Shown here: positions 43,324 to 54,850 of the stretch, piece by piece | Numbering within the stretch: the stretch's first letter is position 1 | Layout of the letters: each line of letters begins with the position of its first letter | Assembly (NCBI GenBank): GCA_905221605.1 | Contig: CAJNDS010002191.1 | Coordinates: forward strand, 384,710-448,709 | Source: Symbiodinium natans | Taxonomy: Eukaryota > Sar > Dinophyceae > Suessiales > Symbiodiniaceae | Length of the DNA stretch: 64,000 nucleotides | Direction: 5' to 3' | Position numbers and translations under genes: made by a program | Notes under the pieces: generated by a model | The model's database searches: none | Seen by the model: only the letters and a program-made list of their open reading frames with translations | What the model was told of the DNA's origin: nothing

Positions 43324-45760
43324 CTTTTAGGGTTTAGGGTTTAGGGCTTTGGGTTTCGGGCAAACCCTCGAAGGCTTTTGAAACATGAGTCCCCTATATG
43401 CCAAGAGCCAAAACCCAAACTTACCAGAGTGTCTGACCCAATGCCTATAACCAGGAGGAATGTAGGATTCCAAAAAAGACTCGGAGAGCTGCAGAGAACT
43501 TTGATGCCCCCCGACGACCAAAGAAACGATAAGTCCATGCTGGAGGCTGGAGGGGCTTGGCATCCAAACCGTCTTCGGCTCCACAGAGCTCGTAGCCTTG
43601 TCCACCCGAGGAAAGAGGGGTCGTCGCCAGAATGGCCACGCCCTTCTGGATTTTCGTTGGCCCTTGGGCCTACAAGGTGGAGAAGGCTGAGGCCTGACAC
43701 TCAAACACTTCGGCGGTGCAGGGGAAGCATCTTTCTACAGCCTGCCAGTGGGGCCTGCGCTGGGAAGTAAACCCTAACTAAGCGCAGTCTCCGCCTTTTG
43801 GGAGTTTTGGGTTGCGCTTGGGTGTGTGGAGGAGTTTACGGCAAAAAAGTGTCAACCAGGTTGGGCTTATTTAGGGTTTAGTGTTTTAAGGATCTAAGGG
43901 TCGAAGGTTGATAGGCTCAGCAATTGGATCTTGTGGGTGTTCAGTCTTCAGCGCTGTTGAAGCTTCCCAAACACAAGCTACACGGGCACTTGGATCAAGG
44001 CCAAGCAAGGCCCAAAGCTTGGATGAAGATCTGAGTCATCCTTCCTGGAGCCACCGCTTTGTTGTGTGAGAGTTAGTATGCTAAAGGCCATGCAGAGTGA
44101 GTCAGAACAATCTCGGGGTTCGACCATGAACGCCAACGCTGAGTGCAGTGTCGGTGAGCCCCAGCAGCCACACTTAGCATGGCAAAACGTGTTTGCTGCC
44201 GTGCTGGCGCTGGGTGAAATACATCCGGCCAGCAGAGTCTTCTGCGGCCGTGGGCATTAGCGGTGAACTGTATTGCGTTGCAGTCATATCTCAAGCCTCT
44301 ATATGGTGGGAAGTCAGGCAATGGAGTTGTAGCTACATCAAATAGTTCCACAAGGCTGATGGCAGGCTTGCAACACGGGGATCTGCCGGAGCTCAGGATG
44401 TAGGATTCTGGGCTGTGAGTAACAAAAGGTCACCAGTTGATCATAATCTGTCCCGGGCAACCTGACAGGTTCAGAAACTCAGAAACACTACTTCTCAGGC
44501 CGCATGGCTTGAGGGTGAAAGATGTATTCCGTTCTCCACCGAACCCTTGCTAGAGCTACAATAACATCAAGCTTGTGCCCCACCTGAGCATCGCTGTGTA
44601 CAAGTCAGGATGTAGTGCTTCAACGTTACATCACAAGAGTCAACGGTTCGGCGGCGATGATGCAGCACGAGTCAAGAACTGCATCGTCAACAAGCGCTCA
44701 CTATAATCACTCGGGCACATGCCTTGACACCCAAGCAGGCCCCTGCTGTACCAGCATCCTTCTTGTCCTTGGCTATTCATTCGGCCCCCTGTTGAAAGTA
44801 CAAGTGTCCTGGGCCGCCGTAAACCACAGAAAAAAAAAAAACAAAAAAACTGAACAAATTCTCAGGCAGATAGCCATGTCACTTCTTGGCGGGGGCCTCA
44901 GAAGAACTGAGGCCCAGAAGTCTTTATGATGTCAGCTGCCGCGAAGGCGCGGACGGCACGCCACTCATCCAGCTTTCGCCAGACGTCCAGAACAGGCCCC
45001 TGGAAGAGACAGGTAATCTCAAGGGAGCAAAAACACCTTGAACCCCAAATCATCTGAACGAGACACATGAACCCTTATGGGAGTGAATTTAAAGGCAAGC
45101 CCAGGAACTTCTTGGTCTGGACACTGTCGTAGATGTCCCGGCACTCATCTGAGCCCAGGGAGAGCGCGCGAACACGCTGGGGCTTGCGCCGCTTGCCTCG
45201 AAACAAAAGCGCAAGCTTAGGGTTTAGGGTTTAGGGTTTAGGGTTTAGGGTTTAGGGTTTAGGGTTTAGGGTTTCGGGTTTAGGGTTTCGCCACCCGCAC
45301 TGCAGGGTTTAGGGTTTAGGATTTAGGGTTTAGGGTTTAGGGCGCAGCCTGTCCAAGCTGACCATGAGAACACGGACAAGAAGCACTTAACCGGGTCCGC
45401 TTGGGCCCAGGCTGCCTCCCAGCGGCTCGGACTGAGAACGTCGGGCGCCTTCCTCAAAGCCTACGGATGTCGGCTAAACTGTTTAGGGTTTACGGTTTAG
45501 GGCTGCTTTCAGAAGGCCTGCGTACAGACTCAAGACCTCAATCCCACAGCCTCCATTCACCCCTACACCCCAAAGCCCAGAAACTGAATCTTTCGCAGGT
45601 TGGATGTATCGGGTTCTCGTCCTTGACGGTGCTCGATAACCTTGGCCACCCGTGAGCAAGACTCGTGTGCATAAGAGCGAGTAGCGAAAAAGCATTCCGC
45701 ACCCCTAATACTGAACCCTATGAGACGCCATAGAAACAGCTTCGCTAGTGGGACACTTAC
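43324..45760. other. Interval with weak ORFs
   Basis: A plus-strand frame at 43378-43770 (including VGFQKRLGELQRTLMPPDDQ) and plus-strand ATG frames at 44066-44260 and 44615-44929 are possible but unsupported. An A-rich run lies at 44829-44848. TTTAGGG array at 45218-45345. Confidence 0.3.
45218..45345 (-). repeat. TTTAGGG array with embedded 45-bp module
   Basis: About fourteen units, interrupted at 45288-45307 by a short form of the dispersed module (minus sense CCCTGCAGTGCGGGTGGCGA). Confidence 0.85.
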
Positions 45761-45802
45761 AAGGGACTCCTGAACACGATCAGCGCTTGCCCCGCAGCCC
45801 AT
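45761..45802 (-). CDS. First coding exon, acylation signal
   Basis: ATG at 45802 in the context CAGCCATGGG, coding MGCGASADRVQESL, then a canonical GTAAGT donor. Gly2 and Cys3 fit N-myristoylation with nearby palmitoylation, so the product is probably membrane-tethered. TTCCTTTTCTCAG immediately before the ATG looks like a pyrimidine tract plus AG, a possible trans-splicing acceptor. Following exons were not identified. Confidence 0.5.
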
Positions 45803-45933
45803 GGCTGAGAAAAGGAATCCGCGACAGCAGATGCCGTAGCTACACGCCTGGTTGAGACCAAAAATGTTCGCGCGGTTTCTGAGTGGCGGATGCGCAGGAA
45901 GTTTTTCTTGAGCAATGCTCTCGGATTTACATG

Positions 45934-45979
45934 GGGGTTTACGAAAATGAGGGGCGCTTAATATAGACCCCCAAATAGT
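45934..45979 (+). mobile_element. MITE-like family B, copy 3, short
   Basis: GGGGGTTTACGAAAATGAGG and AATATAGACCCCCAAATAG match 46224-46297, about 290 bp away. Confidence 0.5.
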
Positions 45980-46223
45980 CTGAACCACCCTGAATCTGCT
46001 TGCCGAATTAGAGGGAAGAACTTGCAGAAAATCCTCGAGGTCAGCGCCCTAGCACGCAGGAAGAGAGGTCCTAAACCAAAACCGATGTGTGGTGCTCGCC
46101 CCCCCTCTTCCGGTGCGTGTCCAGCAGCCTCTTTGAAGAATAACGCCTGAAACCCCCCGCAGGCCATGCTCGACCGAGGGCACCATGTTCACACTTCTCA
46201 AGTGGCCAAATTGGGGGTTTATG

Positions 46224-46297
46224 GGGATTTACGAAAAAAGGGGACCCCGAATATAGACCCCCAAATAGCAAGATTCCCTTATAAGAGGGACCCCAAG
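46224..46297 (+). mobile_element. MITE-like family B, copy 4
   Basis: GGGGATTTACGAAAAAAGGG, GACCCC, AATATAGACCCCCAAATAGC and a trailing CCCTTATAAGAGGGACCCC. This copy and the one at 9615 define the full length. Confidence 0.55.
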
Positions 46298-46424
46298 AAG
46301 GATAAACGCAACAATGGAACTTCCACACATCATAATACTCACATATACTTCATCTTGCTATCTCTGGAAGCGCCTTCCACAGCCTAAACCCTAAGCCCTA
46401 AGCCCTAAACCCTAAGCCCTAAAC

Positions 46425-46502
46425 CCCGAAGGCCTTCCTCCTCCCTCCTGGCCTGGCTCCACGCAGCCCAGCGCGCGCTGGAGCCGAGCCTGCTTTCCAG
46501 CT
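46425..46502 (-). CDS. Exon set between telomere-type tracts
   Basis: Acceptor CTCAACCCAG and donor CGGG|GTTTAGGG. Twenty-five codons with split ends: LESRLGSSARWAAWSQARRE plus EEGLR. The left flank is CCCTAAA/CCCTAAG repeat. The plus strand is open too. Confidence 0.4.
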
Positions 46503-47022
46503 CTGGGTTGAGGGCTTGGATGATGGGGGTGGCAGGGGGGGGCACTTAAGGGGGCTTTGATGGTTTAAGGTTTGGGAATGGCTTGGGATTTGCGGTTTAG
46601 GGTCCCCGCCTGCCACCCCCCCCCCCCCCCCCCAACAAAAAAAAAAACAAAAACAACACTTTTTGCAGCAGCGGGGCGCGCTGCACACGGCCTCTTCGCC
46701 CGGCCGAAAGCGCTGGCGCGCCGCGGCTGCTAGCAGGCCCCTTCTTCGGGACGATGTGAGGGTGGATCTACATTCTGCTGCAGTTTAGGGCTTCTTCGGG
46801 TGTTTTCGGAGTGTACGATAACCGAGATCCCGCAAAAAAGATTGAGGGCGCGAAATCTAGATGATCCCCCGGTGGGGCGTGGGCCGTTCAGGTTCGGGGT
46901 CCAACAGTAGAATCGTATACTCCGTGCGGAAAAGTCATTATAAGCTTCCAGATCGGTCTACCGGTGGACCCTCACTTGCTTGTTTAACATAGGCGCCTTC
47001 ATAATTAAAATAGGCTTCGGGG

Positions 47023-47094
47023 TAGTTGTAGTATAATTACAATTGTAAAGGGACCATAAGGGAATACTACTAGTGATAATTATTCCGACCCCTG
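47023..47094 (+). mobile_element. MITE-like family C, copy 2
   Basis: GTAGTATAATTACAATTG, GGGACCATAAGGGAATACTA, then CTAGTGATAATTATTCCG and ACCCC; matches 38097-38170 in reverse and partly 56341-56402. Confidence 0.45.
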
Positions 47095-47588
47095 TAGAAG
47101 CTTCCTGGGTAAGCCCCGAATCAAGAGCGGTGCGGACGTTGCACCGTGGGACTTCCCAGAGTACTGTCCCTAAACCCTAAACCCTAAACCCTAAACCCTA
47201 AGGGCGGTCCGGCTGCAGTACAACAAAGTTTTGGAAGGTGCACAACACAAGGGGTCTTGTTGAGGGTTTGGAATGTCTAGCAGGGAGGAAGGTGTTTGGA
47301 GGGCCAATCCCTGACCTGTAGATGATCAGCTTGTTCGCGGCGCGGAGGCTCAAGCAAAGTTGTTTACACGCTCAGGTCGAGTGATGGGATGGCGAAAATT
47401 GCCATCTGAGGTTCCCCCCGAGGCCCTAAAGGTTCTAAACCCCAAGCCCTCGACGATGTTCGGGCCTTTTATTGTTATTGTTATTCTTATTCTTCTTCTT
47501 ATTATTATCATTGTTTTTGGGGAGGGGGGGGTTAGGGTTGAGGCTTTGAGGTTTAGGGCGGGGCGGGGTAATCCTGACCCCCAGACAC

Positions 47589-47667
47589 CATCGCCCCTGT
47601 CGAGTGACAGCGACTGCTCCCAGTGCTGCTCGCAGGCGGCCACCGTGGTGTCGTAAGACAAGGCATC
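47589..47667 (-). CDS. Exon with pentatricopeptide-like motif
   Basis: After acceptor CCCCAAG|G the exon reads DALSYDTTVAACEQHWEQSL plus SLDRGD and ends at GATG|GTGTCT. The order SYDTTVAACE...W..SL fits the PPR consensus (SYN..I.AC....W..AL), a family that is very large in dinoflagellates and acts in organelle RNA processing. One motif only; neighbouring exons were not found, so the call is tentative. Confidence 0.45.
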
Positions 47668-48854
47668 CTTGGGGCTATGGGTTTGTAGAGTCTTTTTCAT
47701 GTCGGGGTTTAGGGTTTAATTAGGGTTTAAGGTCTAGGGTTCATAGGTTTCAGCCGTTTAGCGATTGGAGCCTTGAGTCTCGGACGAGTAGGATTCTTCA
47801 ATTGGTTAGGATGGTGCGGCCTGTGGGCAAAACTTTAGGGCTTAGGGTTCTGGCTTCGAAAGCGCTGGTGAACTCTAGGCATGTTGGACTGTGGCAACCC
47901 TTTTTGGTCCAGGCGTAAGAATGCCGCACCGGGTGCTGGCCTACCCCCCCCCCCCTCCCCCCCCACACCATGCCGTGCCGCAAGTGTGTGTGTGTGTGTG
48001 CGATGACCAAAAAACGAAACGCAGGTTCCAGGTGACAAACGCTGATCAAAATATTCAGACAGCTAAGCCTGGCGCCAGACGCAAGCCAGAGGAAATAACA
48101 GAGCAAAGGGAGTGTTGGAATATCGCCACGCTACACTGCTACACGGACTGCTGTCAAAAAGCGAGAGGCTGATGCTCGATGTTGTTGCGATTCTTTAAGT
48201 TCACAACCAAACGACGCCGTTCTCGGACCTGTGATTTAGTCAGGCGCAGTAATGAAGATGAGGCACAAAGTCACACCTGCAGCAGATTTGAAAGATCGGC
48301 CTGTCGGAGCCGCGAATGTCGTTTCCACAATCGGATCTTACAGCTGCGCATGAAGAAAGAAAAGCATGCGGCAACGGTATACTTCATAAAAGAAAAAATG
48401 CAACTGCGATTCCAAGTAGCAGCAGCAGCACCAACATGAACATGGCACCCAAGATACTGCAGAAAAAAGATTTAGCACATCGACTCATATGCTGCACGTG
48501 TGTTTAGCTTTAGACATTGCTTGCACGATTGTTGCACACGTACTATGGCAAGACTGTGTGCGTTTCATCCTCCCGCTTGGCACGCAGACACCAGGCTCAA
48601 AGTCTTGAGAGAAAATGGGTCCGGCCAGATTCCGAGAGCAACACAAAACTGATGCTGCTAACCAAGGCCGAGAAAACAACGAGATAGAGTAGCAGACAAA
48701 TGCAATGAATAGCCTTAAGGAATGAGTCTATTTTGCTTTTTGTTCAAGGCAGGAATTGCACACGTGCACGACGTTGGCATGTACGTGCTTTATCAGTAGT
48801 TCTTGTCCGCAGTGCACAGTAAAGCGAAGTGAAATGTGATCATTTAGTTGGGTA

Positions 48855-49501
48855 CTACTTTCTTTTGAATAGTGACCGTGCCTTTTGTTTCGGTGCTTGG
48901 CTTAACTGTCTAGATGACACTTCGGTATAAGAAAGCATCTTCCTGTCAGTCATGAATGGCTGGGCTTCCATAAACATGACCGGTGAGATTCTTCCAATCA
49001 GGCGGGTGATACGCCGAAGCTCTTGTGGTGTGTACATTCGATTGTTGCCGATCGCCAACTGTTGCAGATCCCGGAGCTCATTGTTGTTCAACCTGGTCAG
49101 CACCTCCGGTCTCAATTTGCACCATGCACTCCGGCAGAAGCTTCTGTCGTCGCAGCTCTCCGAGGCAGAGCTCTTTCAGTTTTCCTGCCGTTTGCACCTC
49201 CGTGGAGCTGATGAAGCTCTGAGAGCGCGCACAGGAAGCCCTGGACTCGGCAAAAGTGGGTGCGTTGCAGCTCGTACTTGCTCGCCAGGATTGCCTTCTT
49301 CTGAGCCTGCTCTCGCTGCGCACGCGCTAGCAGTTCCCGGTGCTTGTAAGGAGGGTACACGCTCGCGCTGATGGCATCCTTCGCGTAGGGCACCAGCTCT
49401 TCACAGGCCATGGCACCGGAGGACAAAACTAATAAAAATGTTCGAGCCAGCAAGACGCTGCCAAACACATCCATGAACAGGGTTCGGTATTGTGAATCCA
49501 T
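48855..49501 (-). pseudogene. Secreted-type helical protein, frame-broken
   Basis: ATG at 49501 (or 49474) is followed by a hydrophobic signal-like stretch (VFGSVLLARTFLLVLSSGAM) and a helical charged region (LLARAQREQAQKKAILASKY). The sequence continues in a second frame (AGKLKELCLGELRRQKLLPE) near 49200-49115 and a third (LTRLNNNELRDLQQLAIGNN) to the stop at 48855. Each switch equals one extra base and there is no room for introns. Either several indels (pseudogene or sequencing error) or small introns not recognised here. No family was named. Confidence 0.45.
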
Positions 49502-49692
49502 TCAATCATCCCTCGTCAATGCTTCTAGCTGGATTTACCTTATCCTAAGAGCCTTGGAAGCAAGCTACCCATGGCGGGCAAGTGGCAGCTAAAACAAGAA
49601 ACAGTTTCTAGCAAGTGTACTACAGACTTTCTTTTTATGCACAAAATCGGGCGCACACGCTGCTAGCCCTGTCAATCTAACTGAAAAGTCTA

Positions 49693-50764
49693 TTAAAAAC
49701 GGCGGCGCTGGTGCAGGAAATGCGCTGCACAGCACCCGCTCAGATCTGCCCTCTCTTCTCCCAAGAAGACAATGTAGCCGTCTTCCTCCGCAAGCATCGA
49801 CACTAGCGCATAGACGTCGAGCGCTTGGCCGAAGCAACCGTCCCCGTCCGGGACGGAGCAGGGGACCAGAGCGCGCGTCCACGGCACCGTCGACGTCCGC
49901 GTCAGCGGAGCTCTGAGCATGCAGGGCATGCACGGGGGCGCGACGATCGGTCGTCCGGAGCGAGCCTTTGCTGTGGCGAGGGTAGTATTCCCCTCCACCG
50001 CGCGCCCGGGAAGATCGGCCGAGGGGCGCAGCACCGCGGGCAGCCGCAAAACCGCTTCGGCCGGATCGGCAGCATTGCATCCTTCCGGAGACTGCGTTGT
50101 CCACAGAGGCTCGACTTGGTGGCTTGCGTAAACGACAAGCACGAAGCTCTTACGGAACTCGCGCCAAGGCTTGGAAGGCGTGCGCCTTCTGCACGGCCGC
50201 AGCCCCCCACCGCGGATGGCTCTCGGTCCCGTCGGCGAGCTCGACGCGCGGGCTCCCCCACGTCACGAGGGTCACGCGGTGGGGCGGCAGCTCCAGGCGC
50301 TCGCGCAGGCACTTGGCGGCCGAATATGCGTCGACATTTTCTATCATCAACGCACCGGCTCGCCGCAGCTGATCGGCGTTTGCCTGGAGCGCCTCGTGCG
50401 CCGCGGCCGCCTCGTCCGCGAGTTCTGCGGCGTGAGGCGCCTCTGCTTCTTCGCACGCGGCGGCAGACCGCGCGAGGGTTTCATCGTGATCCACGGGGCG
50501 CGGCCATCGATATTCGGTGATCAGCCACCGCGACAATAGCAGAGGAGGTTCTCTGGCATCGTCGTCATCGCCCTTGACGGCGGTCCGTCTGCGTTTTGCT
50601 TGCCAGAAATTTAAAACAGCAGCAGCGGAACCGCGGCAGTCAGAAGCCGTCGCATCAGTCGATGCGCCAACAGACGCATGATTGCCATGATTGCAGTGGT
50701 CTTCTGCATCATAATGGATATGTGCCTCTAATCGCTTGGGCAGCAAAAGCTGCGGGGGGAACAA
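49693..50764 (-). pseudogene. Acidic/alanine-rich protein, one frame break
   Basis: The upstream part (50150-50764) contains RRAGALMIENVDAYSAAKCL and LPPHRVTLVTWGSPRVELAD; the downstream part (49693 to about 50150) contains FRKSFVLVVYASHQVEPLW and ALVSMLAEEDGYIVFLGEER. The switch at about 50150 is one extra base (TTGGCG|C|GAGTTC). No ATG was fixed at the 5-prime end, so an upstream exon is likely. Together they read as one alpha/beta protein of about 350 residues; family unknown. GC-rich third positions on the minus strand favour this strand over the open plus frames. Confidence 0.45.
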
Positions 50765-51063
50765 GAGAGATGGCTCGCGCTTTGCAAAACAGCCTTAGCA
50801 GACCATACAGATTTCCATGCAAAATTATGTTCAGGAGCCGCAAAATGCAATTGGTCGGAAGACGCAGGGTCCGAAAGCCGCTATCTAATGTCCATGCAGG
50901 AGCTCTATGCCTCTTATCGTTAGCATACGTAGAATACAGCATCCAAAGTTTCACAAGCAGAAATGACTCGCGGCCGTCTACGATTTTTCACGGGATTGAC
51001 TTGCAAGCATCTCTGTACCATTGCATTGCGTATAATACTAACTTATACTTCATCATTTTCAGA

Positions 51064-51898
51064 CACCCTCTCACTCCTCCACGGCCTCTTCGCAGGCTGC
51101 GTGCAGCAGCTGCCAAGTGATAGCCGCCGAAGGGTCTGGAAGCTGCACCAGGTCTTGGCGCGCGCTGTCAGACCGGCAACTGCGCAACTCATCACACTAT
51201 ACGCTCGCACAGACGAGTTGCAGCCAAGTCGCAGCTCAGCAGGTGAAGGGCGTGCAGGAATGTTTGGGCATCCTCCAAGCATAGCCCCGCCACAAGGTCC
51301 GTCGCCGGTGCCTCCTTGTCCATGCGCACCAGGGCCTGTGCGACTTCAACCCCAATTCGGGTATAGATAACAACAGGTTTGTGTTCCCGCCACAGTATTT
51401 TTCAGAAACCTCTCACGCAGCTAAGGTACACACTCCACCAGTCGGCGAGCGTGCTGGTGGTCGACGAGTGGCGCAAGACATCCGGCACCAGGAGCCTCGC
51501 CGCCCTTGCCATGTTTTTAGCACCGGCTTGGGCACACGATGGCTCCCGACGGTAGCGCTCATGCAGCGGATTTCGCCTGGAACAAGCTGCGGTGATGGTG
51601 GTGACGCTGCCCAAACAGAGTCGTCAATTAAGGCCAGGACTCCACCTTTGTCATTGCCAAAATGTTTCGAAACTCTTGCAGCAGGCGGAGGTCCTGCTCC
51701 TGCAGTGGCGCTCGAGCTCTCTCGCTCTTCTTCTCTCTCTTACTCTCTCCGCCCGCCTCATGCCTATGCTTCCAGCGCCCGGTAATGAATGTAAGTGAGC
51801 CATACAACCACCGCACGGCCGTCAGGCGCTGCTGGGCATCGTGGGCCTGCCGGTGCGACAACGTACGTATACATGCACACACCTCCCTGCTGCCCGTT

Positions 51899-51972
<74 letters not shown>

Positions 51973-52116
51973 GTCTATCTTTCTACCGTCCCCATCTTTC
52001 CCGGCCTCGGCCCACGCCTGGAGCTCCTTAATGCCGCTGCCAGGGTGCGGCGCTACCGGCAGACCACATGGTAGGCTCTGGAAGTACGGGGTGTAGGTCA
52101 TCGTTGCGGAGGTCAT
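51064..52116 (-). CDS. Fragmentary multi-exon gene
   Basis: Several minus-strand exon candidates. 51646-51699 (EQDLRLLQEFRNILAMTK) lies between CACTGCAG|G and AAG|GTGGAG, phase 0 to 0. It joins in phase to sequence after CACCGCAG at about 51588 (LVPGEIRCMSATVGSHRVPK). Further down, RMDKEAPATDLVAGLCLEDA (about 51260-51320) and DLVQLPDPSAAITWQLLHAA end at a TGA near 51064. Upstream, AHDAQQRLTAVRWLYGSLTF (about 51790-51850) precedes a GTGGTTG-like region. The (GA)n tract at 51903-51969 would be intronic. Exon order is plausible but the full model is not proven, and no family was recognised. Confidence 0.35.
51903..51969. repeat. (TC)n microsatellite
   Basis: Thirty-three TC units. Confidence 0.95.
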
Positions 52117-52374
52117 GTCGGTGTGGCAGCAGCGGGAAGATGGCGAATTGGGTCAACGGACGGCTAGAGCCACGACGATCGCAATCAGTGATGCGTGGGG
52201 AATGCAATGGAAGCGACAGACTGCGATCACGCTCTTCTTATTCTACTGCTTCTTCTGCTGCTTCGTGGGCACATGCGCGACTAAAAGGTGAACTCCGCTA
52301 CTGTTATCTGCTACTCAAAACACATTACTACTCAAAGCACTTGTTTTTTCATCCAAACGCTGCCTGTCACTTCT

Positions 52375-52500
52375 CCCGAAGGCCCCCGAAGGCCCCTTAA
52401 GGCTCCTTAAGGTCTCTAAGGCCTCTCAAGGCCCCTACGGTCTCTTAAGGTCCCTAAAGCCCCCTTGCAGCCCCTTGAGCCCCCTAAGGCCCTTTCGTGG
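52375..52500. repeat. CCTTAAGG-type degenerate repeat, ~10-bp period
   Basis: A run of units such as AAGGCCCCTT, AAGGCTCCTT, AAGGTCTCT, AAGGCCTCTC and AAGGCCCCTA, each 9-11 bp, most containing the palindromic core CTTAAGG or a close variant. No coding sequence. Confidence 0.7.
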
Positions 52501-53440
52501 TCGTGCCATTTGGTAGCCTGTAGATAAGCCAGCCTCTGTAGCTTGTTATAGAAACTCTAACTTCAAGGTCGCGACTTGGGCATGGTTCCGCGAAGGACGC
52601 TAAAAAAAAACAACTTTGAAAAAATATATGGCTGTAGAAGGCACATGCAGTCACGTGCTGTTGCAACTTCTTTCAATAGGTATTTGGAGTGCAATGCTTC
52701 AATTTGCATTTCAAACCCCACTCAATGTGATGAACCTGGCGTGGAGCGAAAACAATGCTACTACTGAAAGACACACCTGTATCTTTTGAAGTTTTATGAT
52801 GTCACAGGAGCCATGCGTTCAGTGCTTTCCAAAAGGAAGAAATCTAGCGTATTGTTGTAGAGGGAGTCCAGGCAATCTCACGTGCCTGCGGGCCTTTGGG
52901 GGTTTACTTTTGTTTGCCACCCGCCAAGCAAACCAGCCACAGTGCAGGGGAACAACTTCGACGTTTAGTTCGCGTTTAGGGTTTACAAGGTTACAGCTAT
53001 CAACAAAGGGGCCCCTATTTCCCAGACCCAACCTTTATGAACCCATACCGAACTAAACAGCACAATTCCAAGGATCAAAGCTACAGGCCAAATCCACAAA
53101 AACATCCTCGATCCCTACACCCGAAACCCCCATCTCAAGCCCACGATCCCTCAACTGCCCTAGAAGACTCTGGGCGGGTGGCCACCTCGATGCCCTGGGT
53201 TACAAGCACCTGGCAGGGCTCCGTAGGGGTTTTGGGGCTTTAGGTTTCTAGGGTTCATACACGGACTATAGGTTTGTCGGGTTTTCTCGGTATTTTTGGA
53301 TTTATGGTCTAGGGTTGAAGGTTCAGGGTTTAGAGGGCCCACGCCTATTCTTGTTGCTTTAAGATATTCAGGGCTGAGAGGTAAAGATAGGCCCCTCAAG
53401 TCGAGATCAAGATTGGCTTTGGGGATCGAGGGAACTGGCC
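52501..53440. other. No gene seen
   Basis: Contains one copy of the dispersed module (about 52913-52955, minus sense CTTGGCGGGTGGCAAACAAA) next to short TTTAGGG copies. Weak open frames only. Confidence 0.5.
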
Positions 53441-54070
53441 TCATGGACACAGCCTTGGTTTGGGGGCTATGGGGTGATACCTTACGTAGTTCGGGCTTCT
53501 CGCTGCGTATTCAGCCCGATAAGGCAATAGGAGCATTGCTGGGCCCTGAAATGTTGAAGCTGCATTACACCGGAGCCACTTCTGATTCATGGCGTGGCGA
53601 GGGACGAGGGACAGCCTGCAGCATGTAGGCTCGTAACGGCCGCAATACCGCCTGCCTGAAAAGAGAATATGCCCGTGACGCGTGACTCTATACCAAGATT
53701 GCACAACTAAGGCACTGCTGCTATCATGATTTCTGTGGTCTTTTGTAAGTCGAAGCCCGAGATTCCCCCGCTTCCGGTGGCGGATAATTCTGCCTCCATT
53801 GCTCGCATCCAGCGTAGCGCCCGGGCGGTCGCGGAGAGCACGGCATTCACGACGATGGACGGTGCCCTGTGCATCCATGCTTGCATGGGACAACCAGACA
53901 AGCATACTGCCCAACTCACAAGGGGTCTCTTCGTCTTCGACCCATGTGGCGGAAAGAGTTGGGGATTTGGCTTGGAGGCTCATGGGGTTGAATGTTTGCT
54001 TAACCGACAAGCCGAGTTCAAGCGCCTGAAACAGCAAGTGGCAGCAAGCTTGGTGGCCTCTCTGTCATAG
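53441..54070. other. Coding-like region, strand unresolved
   Basis: On the minus strand two frames are protein-like (SLQAKSPTLSATWVEDEETP and PSIVVNAVLSATARALRWMR). On the plus strand an ATG ORF at 53726-54070 (114 codons; PEIPPLPVADNSASIARIQR, EFKRLKQQVAASLVASLS) is equally good. One of them is likely real; I cannot choose. Confidence 0.35.
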
Positions 54071-54425
54071 ACCACAAGAGCCAAAGAGCTGAGGACCAGT
54101 CATAGCCTGTCCGTGGACATGGCTTGTCCACCTGCATATGAAACCCAGAAAGTCCACACCCTGTGCCGGGTTCGGCTAAGCCGAAGATCGGACAGCAGGA
54201 TCCATGGTGGACAAGGCAGCTCCATTATGATATCTAACTGGAGTGTTACAAGTTGCACAGGTAGTAAGAAGATGCTCGCTGCTGATGTTTTGGGGCTACG
54301 GAGTTCCCCTAAGCCTCAGTCAACATCCCACCCTGCGAAAGGAGACTCCTCGTCTTCAGCGCACATGATAACACCCTCGCTATCCCGGACTTTCCCAGCT
54401 TGCTGGGCCGCTGTTGGCGCCCTAG

Positions 54426-54515
54426 GGTTTTTTTTTGCCACCCGCTTAGCTGACCTCTCGGACACTCTGCGCCCTGGGGTTTAGGGTTTAGGGTTTGGGA
54501 TTTAGGGTTTAGGGT
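54426..54515 (-). repeat. 45-bp module beside TTTAGGG tract
   Basis: Minus sense GAGAGGTCAGCTAAGCGGGT then GGCAAAAAAAAA; TTTAGGG repeats at 54478-54515 on the other side. Confidence 0.55.
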
Positions 54516-54731
54516 AACCCGAAACCTAGACCGTAAATGACCGGCACTAGAAACGCCTGTGGGCATTTGGCTTGGCCTTGTGCACAAGCAGCTGCCGCCG
54601 TGCCGCGGCCAAACGTGTCTCCGAGGTCCACGAGGGACAAACACCTTGTGGGAGCCCATGACCCCAAACCCTCCGAGTTTAGGGTTTACACGAGACCCCC
54701 CCGGCCCCCCCATAACTCCTACCCCAAACAG

Positions 54732-54850
54732 GCTGAAAGATGATAAGGTGTTAGAAACGCTCTGCGACCTGGCCCAGTTGGAGCTCCTGCAGCCCGTCGC
54801 AGCTGCGTTGGCCTCCCGGCTTGACACCAACAGCAAAGCAGCTTTCGCAT
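54732..54850 (+). CDS. Candidate plus-strand helical exon
   Basis: Acceptor CCAAACAG|G and donor GCAT|GTGTG. Thirty-nine codons including DDKVLETLCDLAQLELLQPV and AAALASRLDTNSKAAF, strongly helical. The minus strand has a competing frame (CESCFAVGVKPGGQRSCDGL). If real, it is one of the few plus-strand exons in the window. Confidence 0.35.
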
